From Chromatiaceae bacterium (GTDB lineage Bacteria; Pseudomonadota; Gammaproteobacteria; Chromatiales; Chromatiaceae), in assembly GCA_012962365.1 (NCBI GenBank), contig DTXR01000077.1, forward strand, positions 1-10,615: a stretch of DNA of 10,615 nucleotides, in the 5' to 3' direction. Position 1 is the first letter of the stretch. Each line of letters starts with the position of its first letter. Positions 1 to 5,884 of the stretch are shown here, piece after piece. The notes below the pieces were generated by a model that did not search any database, was not told the DNA's origin, and saw only the letters and a program-made list of their open reading frames with translations. A program made the position numbers and the translations under genes.

Positions 1-612
1 CAAACCCTCCTGCCGACTCGACGCCATGAACCGGGCATTTCCATGACGACCGTCTGCGATCTGTTCCGCAGGTTTGGGCCAGTCCATCATGGCCTGCCGC
101 CAAGGCAGGTTCAATTGCTCACACAGCAGCTTGAGGCTCTCCTCCGGGCGGGCGAGCAGATCTTCAAATCGAAAGACCGGGATATGCTGTTTCCCGGCAT
201 CCCGCCATGAATCTAGAAAGCGGCGAAAGCGCAGGCGCAATGGCGGGTCTTCCGCTGTCACACCATTGCGGCCATAGGGTTTGGTCATCAGCGACATCCA
301 CACCGCCCGCACATCACGCACCACCAACAGAGGCCGCACCTGGTAACCGGCGTCTTCCAGTGTGGTGATCTGCTCTGCCAGAGTGAAGCAGCTTATGGTG
401 GTTTTATACCAAACGAAAGGCGTTGAAATTCCATCGGGAAGAAGGGGGACAAGATCAGTATCGCCATCGAGAGTGCCGTTCATATCCGGACGCTGCAAAA
501 AACACCAGGATAACAGCGTGGAACCGCTGCTTTGCAGACCCGTTGCAAGAATCACCGTCTGGGCACTAGAATGATCCAACTCTCTTTGCCGCTCTGTCTG
601 TTCATGGATCAA
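1..612 (-). CDS. Sulfotransferase-family protein, 3' end outside the window
   Basis: An uninterrupted minus-strand frame of 204 codons runs off the left edge, so the C-terminus is missing. The N-terminal stretch VILATGLQSSGSTLL (about residues 20-34) resembles the 5'-phosphosulfate (PAPS) loop of sulfotransferases. RDVRAVWMSL near the middle resembles the 3'-phosphate-binding segment, and FRFEDLLARPEESL matches the late (R)YEDL..P..SL motif. Family members move a sulfuryl group from PAPS to a sugar, lipid or protein; the acceptor here is unknown. No ATG lies in frame. The chosen start is a TTG at 610-612, directly after an in-frame TAA, with GGGGAGG 9 nt upstream. In-frame alternatives are TTG at 577-579 and GTG at 553-555. 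The gene diverges from the deacetylase operon with only 29 bp between start codons, so the two probably share control and belong to one glycan cluster. The fold is fairly sure; the start is less sure. Confidence 0.75.
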   Translation of the reverse strand, partial: MIHEQTERQRELDHSSAQTVILATGLQSSGSTLLSWCFLQRPDMNGTLDGDTDLVPLLPDGISTPFVWYKTTISCFTLAEQITTLEDAGYQVRPLLVVRDVRAVWMSLMTKPYGRNGVTAEDPPLRLRFRRFLDSWRDAGKQHIPVFRFEDLLARPEESLKLLCEQLNLPWRQAMMDWPKPAEQIADGRHGNARFMASSRQEGL

Positions 613-620
613 TTATAACA
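612..620 (-). promoter_or_regulatory. Possible extended -10 element for the leftward sulfotransferase
   Basis: On the minus strand TGTTATAAT (TGn plus a perfect TATAAT) lies at 620-612. No good -35 hexamer is seen 17 nt upstream, as is allowed for extended -10 promoters. It overlaps the chosen TTG start. If it is used, transcription would begin near 605 and translation would have to start at a later TTG or GTG. It may also be chance. Confidence 0.3.
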
Positions 621-641
621 GCCTCCCCAAACCAGAAGCCC

Positions 642-1565
642 GTGTCTTTTACCAAACAGATCAAGCAGTCCCTGCGTCGCAGACTGTCCCGCTTGCACCG
701 GGACAAGCCGGCGCTGCTGGGATTTCTTTTTCATGCCGTCTTTGAAGATGAGAAGGATATCGCCAGGGGTCATGTGGATGCCCAGCAGGGCATCCGGCCC
801 GAACATCTGCAGCGCTTCATCGAACATTTCCTGGAGGCCGGCTACAGGTTCATCAGCCCAGAACAGAGCCTGGCATTCGCCGGCCGCCGGGAAAAGTGTG
901 CATGCATCACATTTGACGACGGTTATTTCAACAATCTGCGCGCATTGCCGCTGCTGGAACAGTACGATGTGCCGGCCACTTTTTATATCACCACCTGCAA
1001 CGTAGAGAAACAGCAGTGTTTCTGGTGGGATGTGGTCTACCGTGAACGCCATCGGCGTGGCGTCGACAAAAACAGGATCTCCCGGGAACAGAAAATGCTC
1101 AAACAAAAATGCCATCCGGATATTCTTTCCTATTTGCATCAGGAATTTGGCACCGACTGCCTGCAACCCTGGTCGGATACCGATCGACCCATGACCATCA
1201 CCGAGCTGCAGGACTTCGCCCGGCATCCACTGGTGTTCATTGGCAACCACACTCGGGATCACTACCTGCTGGATCAATACGGCTATGCTGAGACAGAACA
1301 TCAGATACGCCGTGCCCAGGACGATCTGAAAAACTGGCTGGGCAAGGCACCTGCTGGCATCGCCTATCCCAACGGCAACTATTCCGCTACGGCCATGGAT
1401 GCTGCCAGCAACCTGGGGTTGACTCATGGATGGAGCCTAGACAAACGCAAAACCCCGCTTCCGCTGGAAGACAACAACCCTTTTGCATTGGGGCGCTTCA
1501 CACTGTGGGGGCGAAACGATATTGAAGCTCAATGTGAAATCACCCGCTCGGACATCCGTCTATGA
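642..1565 (+). CDS. Polysaccharide deacetylase (NodB-homology, CE4-like)
   Basis: A 307-residue protein with the NodB-homology layout. An early LGFLFHAVF segment (26-35) sits where the family has its YH motif. Motif 1 is TFDDGY at 90-95 (Asp92/Asp93: catalytic base and metal ligand in the family). Motif 2 is the HTRDH pair (His203, His207), which with Asp93 would form the metal site. Motif 3 is AYPNG at 241-245, where many members have RPPYG. Such enzymes remove N- or O-acetyl groups from glycans. There is no obvious signal peptide: the N-terminus is basic (KQIKQSLRRRLSRLHR), so the protein may be cytoplasmic or peripherally membrane bound. The start is GTG at 642; no ATG is available and the ribosome site is weak. 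The stop overlaps the next gene by ATGA, so it is translationally coupled to a sulfotransferase and probably acts on the same glycan. The substrate is unknown. Confidence 0.88.
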   Translation: MSFTKQIKQSLRRRLSRLHRDKPALLGFLFHAVFEDEKDIARGHVDAQQGIRPEHLQRFIEHFLEAGYRFISPEQSLAFAGRREKCACITFDDGYFNNLRALPLLEQYDVPATFYITTCNVEKQQCFWWDVVYRERHRRGVDKNRISREQKMLKQKCHPDILSYLHQEFGTDCLQPWSDTDRPMTITELQDFARHPLVFIGNHTRDHYLLDQYGYAETEHQIRRAQDDLKNWLGKAPAGIAYPNGNYSATAMDAASNLGLTHGWSLDKRKTPLPLEDNNPFALGRFTLWGRNDIEAQCEITRSDIRL

Positions 1566-2362
1566 ATCTGAAAAAATGGCTCAGAAAAAAACGCCGTCAA
1601 TTCAAACTGGCCCAACTTACAAAACAGGGAAAAGCCTGCTCACCCAAGCAATGGGTGTTCATCGTCGGTTGCTACAACTCGGGCACTACCCTGCTGCACG
1701 ATGTCATCGCCAGCCACCCGATGGTTGCACACCTCCCAAGGGAGGGCCAATACTGCACCGACGAATTGCTAGTACCCAGCGAAGTCGGCCTGACCCGGGT
1801 TTGGGCACTGCAGCCCGAGATGTTCGTTCCGTCTCCCAGGAACGAGCCGGATGCAGAGAAGATAAAGCGCCAATGGTGCGCTTACATGTCCAATCCTCTG
1901 CTACCGGTTTTTCTCGAAAAATCTATTCCCAATGCAGCGCGCATCAAATGGCTGGACAAACACTTCCCCAACGCGCATTTCATTGCTCTGATCCGTAATG
2001 GCTATGCCGTCGCCGAAGGCATCCACAGGAAGGCAGGACAATCCGTGGAGGTCGCCGCCAAGCAATGGCAGCAATCCAATCGCATCATGCTGGATCAGCT
2101 GGAACAGGTCGAGCACAAGCTGCTTCTGAGATACGAAGATCTCACCTCGAAACCTGCCGAAAGCCTGGACAAGGTCATGACTTTTCTCGGCCTGGATGCG
2201 GCCAAACTCAAGGCCGACAAGAAATGGACGGTGCATGGCGAAACCTCGAACATCCGCAATATGAACAAACGCTCACTGGCAAGGCTGTCGGATGAAGACA
2301 AGCACTTCATTCATCAGGAAGCGGGAGAAATGCTGGACGCCTTCCACTTCAGTCCGGACTGA
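1562..2362 (+). CDS. Sulfotransferase-family protein
   Basis: A complete 266-residue PAPS-dependent sulfotransferase-like protein. The phosphosulfate loop VGCYNSGTTLL lies at 35-45, after a basic N-terminus. ALIRNGYAVAEG (142-153) corresponds to the 3'-phosphate-binding region, and LLLRYEDLTSKPAESL (187-202) is the usual late family motif. This is followed by a helical segment and a WTVHGETSNI stretch (222-231) typical of the C-terminal PAPS-contacting part. The length fits the bacterial Sulfotransfer_3 type. The start ATG overlaps the deacetylase stop (ATGA), and its own stop overlaps the next ATG (TGATG), so all three genes form one operon. It is only distantly similar to the leftward sulfotransferase, so the two probably sulfate different positions. 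The acceptor cannot be read from sequence; an envelope or exported polysaccharide is inferred from the neighbours. Confidence 0.85.
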   Translation: MNLKKWLRKKRRQFKLAQLTKQGKACSPKQWVFIVGCYNSGTTLLHDVIASHPMVAHLPREGQYCTDELLVPSEVGLTRVWALQPEMFVPSPRNEPDAEKIKRQWCAYMSNPLLPVFLEKSIPNAARIKWLDKHFPNAHFIALIRNGYAVAEGIHRKAGQSVEVAAKQWQQSNRIMLDQLEQVEHKLLLRYEDLTSKPAESLDKVMTFLGLDAAKLKADKKWTVHGETSNIRNMNKRSLARLSDEDKHFIHQEAGEMLDAFHFSPD

Positions 2363-3837
2363 TGCCTCAGAAGCCCAACCTGATATTCTATCTGGGTGCC
2401 GCCCTGGTCAGTCTGGCGCTGTCCCTGTGGCAGATCGCCAACATTGCGCAAATCAACCATGACGCTGTGTATTATCTCCAGGCGATTCAGGGCGATGCCA
2501 GCAGCATCCGACAGGTCGGCAACTGGCTGTTCTATCCGACACTGTTTCACTGGATCCATCTTGTTTCCGGGTTGGATTTGGAACACTCCGCCCACCTGCT
2601 GAACAGCGTCCTTGACACCCTGCTGGTGTTGGCCTTCATCCGGCTGGTGGAGATTCTCGGCAGTACCCGGCAAACCTTGATGTGGTCGGCCGTACTGGTG
2701 CTTTCCCTGCCCTATCTGAACGAGAACCGGCCGGAAATCATCCGCGATCACGGCTATTGGGCATTTACCCTCGTTGCCATGACTGCCTACCTGAAACTGT
2801 TCAGAACCTATTCCTGGCGCCACTTGCTATGGTGGTATCTGGCCATGATCACTGCCACCCTGTTCCGGGTGGAAGGCGTGGTGTTCCTCGCACTCATGCC
2901 CTTTGGGCTATTGCTGGACACTGAAAAACCCTGGAAGCAGCGCATGAAACATACGGTAATGAGCCTGTTGCCCTTTCTGCTCATTGGGCTGGGATTTGTG
3001 CTGGCCATGCAGTTTTACCCCGGCTTCCAGAACCGGCTCGCAGACACCCTCACCAACGCCGGCAGTTTCGTTAACATCTTTACCGAAACCATCCCCGAAA
3101 AAGCCCGCTTGCTGCGCCAGGGCATACTTCCGCAATTTTCCCAGTCTGCGGCAGAGACCACGCTCTATCTGGGCGTGATCTGGAGCATCATCAAGGACCT
3201 GGTCAGCAGCCTGTCCTGGCTGTACTTTGGCATCCTGCTGCTGCGCCGATGGTTTCCTGCTCCTGCACTGCCAAGGGACGCACGCATCATCATTGGCTGG
3301 TATGCCGCAATCGCCGCCCTGGTCCTTTTCCTCCACGGCGCCCAGCATTTCGTTATGGTATCTCGCTACACCATGAGTCTGGCGCTGATGCTGCTGATTG
3401 TCGTGGCATTCAGTCTGGATGAGTTGCAGAAGAAGGCAGGGAAGAGCCCCGCATTGAAAACACAGTTCGCCATCGTCGGTGTCTGTATTGTGCTGTTGTT
3501 TGCTGACAGCCTCATCAATTCATCGAAACCCAAGGTGTATATACTGGATGCCGCAAAATGGGCCAGGGAAAACCTGCCGGACAAGGCGCGGGTGCTGACC
3601 GATTATCACCCCGAGCGGGTGGGCTATTACAGCAACAGGAACAATGACAGGAAATACGAGTTTCAATTGTATCGCCCGGGAAAAACCAGCCCGGAAGCCT
3701 ATGACTATGCCTTCGTGCGCACCCGCAGGGGCAAAGCCAACAGCGAACTGCAGCAGTTGTTATTCAGCCAGGGAATGAAACCCATCCAAAAAATCACTGG
3801 GAAACAGCAGGGCGTCATCATTTACAGATTGCGCTGA
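2362..3837 (+). CDS. Polytopic GT-C/GT39-like membrane glycosyltransferase
   Basis: A 491-residue integral membrane protein with roughly nine or ten hydrophobic spans between residues 6 and 385, then a soluble tail of about 105 residues. The first loop after span 1 carries INHDAVYYLQ (31-40). In GT-C enzymes of the PMT/ArnT type an acidic residue here acts in catalysis. ENRPEIIRDHGYWAF (121-135) and FRVEG (168-172) are further conserved-looking loop motifs of this kind. Such proteins move a sugar from a polyprenyl-phosphate donor to an acceptor on the periplasmic side. The ATG overlaps the sulfotransferase stop (TGATG), making it the last gene of the operon. It is followed by a convergent gene. 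The GT-C assignment rests on topology and loop motifs, so the exact reaction is uncertain. Confidence 0.72.
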   Translation: MPQKPNLIFYLGAALVSLALSLWQIANIAQINHDAVYYLQAIQGDASSIRQVGNWLFYPTLFHWIHLVSGLDLEHSAHLLNSVLDTLLVLAFIRLVEILGSTRQTLMWSAVLVLSLPYLNENRPEIIRDHGYWAFTLVAMTAYLKLFRTYSWRHLLWWYLAMITATLFRVEGVVFLALMPFGLLLDTEKPWKQRMKHTVMSLLPFLLIGLGFVLAMQFYPGFQNRLADTLTNAGSFVNIFTETIPEKARLLRQGILPQFSQSAAETTLYLGVIWSIIKDLVSSLSWLYFGILLLRRWFPAPALPRDARIIIGWYAAIAALVLFLHGAQHFVMVSRYTMSLALMLLIVVAFSLDELQKKAGKSPALKTQFAIVGVCIVLLFADSLINSSKPKVYILDAAKWARENLPDKARVLTDYHPERVGYYSNRNNDRKYEFQLYRPGKTSPEAYDYAFVRTRRGKANSELQQLLFSQGMKPIQKITGKQQGVIIYRLR

Positions 3838-3860
3838 ACCCGATCCGAAGGTTTTTCAGC
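3833..3860. terminator. Weak hairpin between convergent genes, possible terminator
   Basis: GCTGAA (3833-3838) and TTCAGC (3855-3860) can pair, with CC/GG just inside and a five-T run in the 3' arm on the plus strand. It sits between the end of the glycosyltransferase and the end of the convergent kinase-like gene. The stem is short and imperfect and no T-run follows it, so the terminator call is tentative. Confidence 0.25.
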
Positions 3861-3886
3861 ACCTTGCGATCATCCGGAGCGCCACC

Positions 3887-3926
3887 AGCCCTTGATCTTC
3901 TGCACAAGGCTGCCTAACGTTTTTTT
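3887..3926 (-). promoter_or_regulatory. Candidate -1 frameshift signal: A7 slippery run plus hairpin
   Basis: On the minus strand the last codons read AGA AAA AAA CGT TAG, giving an A_AAA_AAA heptamer in the right phase (3926-3920). After 7 nt comes a stem CAGCCTTG (3912-3905) with CAAGGGCTG (3894-3886): eight pairs, one bulged G, a 10-nt loop. That spacing is typical of stimulatory hairpins. No T-run follows, which argues against a terminator. Confidence 0.45.
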
Positions 3927-5230
3927 CTCACCACTTTTTTCTTTGCGGTTTTCTTTTTCGCGACCTTCTTTTTGCTGACCGCCTTTTTCTTCGGTACTGT
4001 TTTTTTCTTGCTGATTTTCTTGGCTACTTTTTTGCTTGAAGGTTTTTTTTTCGTCGCCGGCACTTTCTTTGTGACTTTTTTTGCCGCCTTCTTTTTGGCG
4101 ACTTTCTTGCTCGGCGTCTTTTTCGCCACCTTTTTACTTGCAGAAACTTTCTTAGCCACTTTCTTTTTGGCGACCTTCTTCGCAGCAGCTTTTTTTACTG
4201 GCGCTTTCCTGGCTACCTTCTTTGCTGCTGTTTTTTTAACTGGCGCTTTCTTGACCGCCTTCTTTACCGATTTCTTGGTCACAGGCTTCTTGGCAGCTGT
4301 TTTCTTGACCACTTTTTTCTTGCTGGTCTTTTTCACCGCCGGCGCTGCTTTTTTCTTTGCTGTAGCGGGTTTCGCGGCCATCTTCTTCTTTGCAGCTGCT
4401 TTCTTTCCGGCTACTTTCTTTTTGCTTTCCCGGGTTTTGTCCTGCGCCTTTTTGGCGACGGACTTCTTGGTTACGACTCTTTTGGTTCCGGCAGTTTTCT
4501 TCCTCGCTGGCTTGGCGCCAGCGCCGGTTTCCTTCCCGGCAGGCTTATCTTCCGGCGCCGCCAACAAAGGCGCGGCCTCGGTGGTATCAATAATGGTCTG
4601 CACGCTTTCCCACAACTGCTCTTCTGTACCGTTGGCATCCACGATGCGCAATTTATTCAGCTGGGTAAAGAAATCGAGTACGGGCTGCACCGCCACATCA
4701 TATTCACGCAGCTGGTTGGCAATATTTTCCTCGTAGCCGCGGGGACGGCGGCTGACACGGGATCCACAGAGATCACAAATCCCTTCGACCATAGGGGGAT
4801 TGACATACAGGTTGTAGTGCGTCCCACAGGCATCACAGTCGATACGACCGACACGGCGCTCCATGAGCTCATCCCTGTCGATATCGATCATCATCACCAG
4901 ATCCAGGGGACGCCTGATCCGGTTCATGGCATTTTCGATATATTCAGCCTGGGCGGCATCTTTGGGATAACCGACCAGGACGAACCCACCCGCCAGGTCT
5001 TCCTTGCCCAGTACGCGCTTCAGCACCGTGTTGCAGACATCGTCGGATACACGACCGGAGCTGATGGACTCCTTGGCCAGGCGACCCAGTTCGTCATCCT
5101 GTTGCGCCATGGCTGACAGCTCTTCAGCCACTTCTTCGACGCTGACGACAGGAAAGCCGTATTTCTCCGCGATTTTACGGGAGATAACCGATTTTCCTGA
5201 CCCAGGCGGTCCCAGTAAAATAATCCTCAT
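3914..5230 (-). CDS. Adenylate-kinase-fold protein with zinc LID and histone-H1-like Lys/Ala tail
   Basis: 438 residues in two parts. Residues 1-215 follow adenylate kinase closely: MRIILLG start, P-loop GPPGSGKS (7-14), GYPK (87-90) where adenylate kinase has GFPR, ERRVGRI (124-130), and a LID zinc knuckle C132-x2-C135-x16-C152-x2-C155. Adenylate kinase makes two ADP from ATP and AMP. Residues 220-438 are a low-complexity tail dominated by Lys and Ala (KKVAKK/KKAAAKK-type units), like histone H1 or AlgP-type tails, which would bind DNA, RNA or polyphosphate. Aligned without gaps to the E. coli enzyme at the N-terminus, Arg36 becomes Glu36 and Thr31 becomes Val31. Further on Arg88 becomes Lys90 and Arg167 becomes Gln173; the ATP-side Arg119/Arg123 are kept. 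AMP kinase activity is therefore doubtful. The ATG at 5228-5230 is chosen because it matches the family start and has AAGGA 10 nt upstream. A GTG at 5255-5257 would add nine residues but lies in a hairpin. A -1 frameshift at the end may extend the tail (see findings). Confidence 0.85.
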   Translation of the reverse strand: MRIILLGPPGSGKSVISRKIAEKYGFPVVSVEEVAEELSAMAQQDDELGRLAKESISSGRVSDDVCNTVLKRVLGKEDLAGGFVLVGYPKDAAQAEYIENAMNRIRRPLDLVMMIDIDRDELMERRVGRIDCDACGTHYNLYVNPPMVEGICDLCGSRVSRRPRGYEENIANQLREYDVAVQPVLDFFTQLNKLRIVDANGTEEQLWESVQTIIDTTEAAPLLAAPEDKPAGKETGAGAKPARKKTAGTKRVVTKKSVAKKAQDKTRESKKKVAGKKAAAKKKMAAKPATAKKKAAPAVKKTSKKKVVKKTAAKKPVTKKSVKKAVKKAPVKKTAAKKVARKAPVKKAAAKKVAKKKVAKKVSASKKVAKKTPSKKVAKKKAAKKVTKKVPATKKKPSSKKVAKKISKKKTVPKKKAVSKKKVAKKKTAKKKVVRKKR

Positions 5231-5256
5231 GCCTTGTTTGTCCTTGCTGTTGAACA

Positions 5257-5279
5257 CGAATCCACTCGCCCTGGATTCG
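5257..5279. repeat. Perfect 8-bp inverted repeat in the leader of the kinase-like gene
   Basis: CGAATCCA (5257-5264) and TGGATTCG (5272-5279) are perfect reverse complements with a 7-nt spacer. The repeat begins 26 nt upstream of the kinase-like ATG, so it would be either a 5'UTR hairpin or a dimeric-repressor site. It includes part of the alternative GTG codon, which supports the ATG as the start. Confidence 0.55.
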
Positions 5280-5353
5280 GGTTATATGCTACAAATCGCC
5301 CAGATATATCCCGACCTGCGTTTTTCCTTTATAATTGGCAGGATTACCCAGAC

Positions 5354-5435
5354 TACTGAAAAAATTGCTACATAGCTAAGCGCAATTCGCCTGCAATGTC
5401 AACCGGGAATTGCGCAAAGCTACTGATTTTCAGTA
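5354..5435. repeat. Nested long inverted repeat in a divergent intergenic region
   Basis: Outer arms TACTGAAAA (5354-5362) and TTTTCAGTA (5427-5435) are perfect complements. Inner arms TAGCTaaGCGCAATTC (5373-5388) and GAATTGCGCaaAGCTA (5407-5422) pair over 14 of 16 positions around an 18-nt loop. A shorter palindrome, TACTGA-TTT-TCAGTA, also occupies 5421-5435. The whole lies between two divergent genes, so it could be a large operator, a leader structure for the 114-residue gene, or a small MITE-like insertion. Confidence 0.6.
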
Positions 5436-5479
5436 CATTTTTGCGGCATTGGGCATTTTTCAGCAGGTACAGACAAACG

Positions 5480-5824
5480 ATGACGACGATCTCCGACTAC
5501 GGCAAGAGTGAAGAATGGATCATCAAAACCACATTGAAGGAGCGTTACGGTGAAGACGTGCCCTTCCAATATGCGGACGCCGAAATCCGCTTGGCGCCAG
5601 CCGACAAGGAACTGAGCAACTGTCCCGTGGTGCATTGGGAAAAGGACGGCTGCAATTTTGTGATTTTCAAGACCGGCGATCGTCGTTATCGCTGCCAGTT
5701 TTTCTACCGCGGCTATCAACAATATGGCACGGGCGTACACGAGTACGACGATCTGAGCGAATGCATGGTCTCGTTGCTCCAGACCCAGGCAGACCATGAC
5801 GCCAAGGAACGGGGCGAGATCTGA
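5480..5824 (+). CDS. Hypothetical protein, 114 residues, not recognised
   Basis: I do not recognise this family. The protein is small, acidic to neutral and rich in aromatics (YRCQFFYRGYQQYGTG at 70-85 and HWEKDGCNFVIF at 52-63), which suggests a compact beta-rich soluble fold. It has four cysteines (48, 58, 72, 95) and no signal peptide or membrane span. The start is placed at ATG 5480 (MTTISDYGKSEEW). The frame is open back to an ATG at 5396, but the added 28 residues would be encoded by the inverted-repeat region and look non-coding. The ribosome site is weak (AGCAGG, 12 nt upstream). It lies 60 bp ahead of the phosphofructokinase gene on the same strand and may share a transcript with it. 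Confidence 0.7.
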   Translation: MTTISDYGKSEEWIIKTTLKERYGEDVPFQYADAEIRLAPADKELSNCPVVHWEKDGCNFVIFKTGDRRYRCQFFYRGYQQYGTGVHEYDDLSECMVSLLQTQADHDAKERGEI

Positions 5825-5884
5825 CGCAGCCCGAACACAGAATTCAAAATACCCAAAATCCTAAAATAGCATGAGGGAGTTATC

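Noticed and set aside
609..1427. A 272-codon minus-strand open frame
   Set aside because: It lies antisense to the polysaccharide deacetylase, whose catalytic motifs are clear, and its product shows no recognisable motif.
3914..4580. Lys-rich repeats as a CRISPR array or tandem DNA repeat
   Set aside because: The repetition is at the level of amino-acid composition (KKVAKK-like units of uneven length), with no constant repeat and spacer sizes.
3972..4736. A 254-codon plus-strand open frame rich in Phe, Leu and Thr that looks like a membrane protein
   Set aside because: It is the exact antisense of the Lys-rich AAA/AAG codons of the minus-strand tail, which read as TTT/CTT. It has no ribosome site, and the kinase fold on the other strand is unmistakable.
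5396..5479. N-terminal extension of the 114-residue protein to an ATG at 5396
   Set aside because: The added 28 codons overlap the inverted repeats and there is no ribosome site; the later ATG gives a more protein-like start.
5839..5867. Possible promoter for the phosphofructokinase gene with TAAAAT at 5862-5867
   Set aside because: The -10 is acceptable, but the hexamer 17 nt upstream (AGAATT) does not resemble a -35, so I did not list it as a feature.
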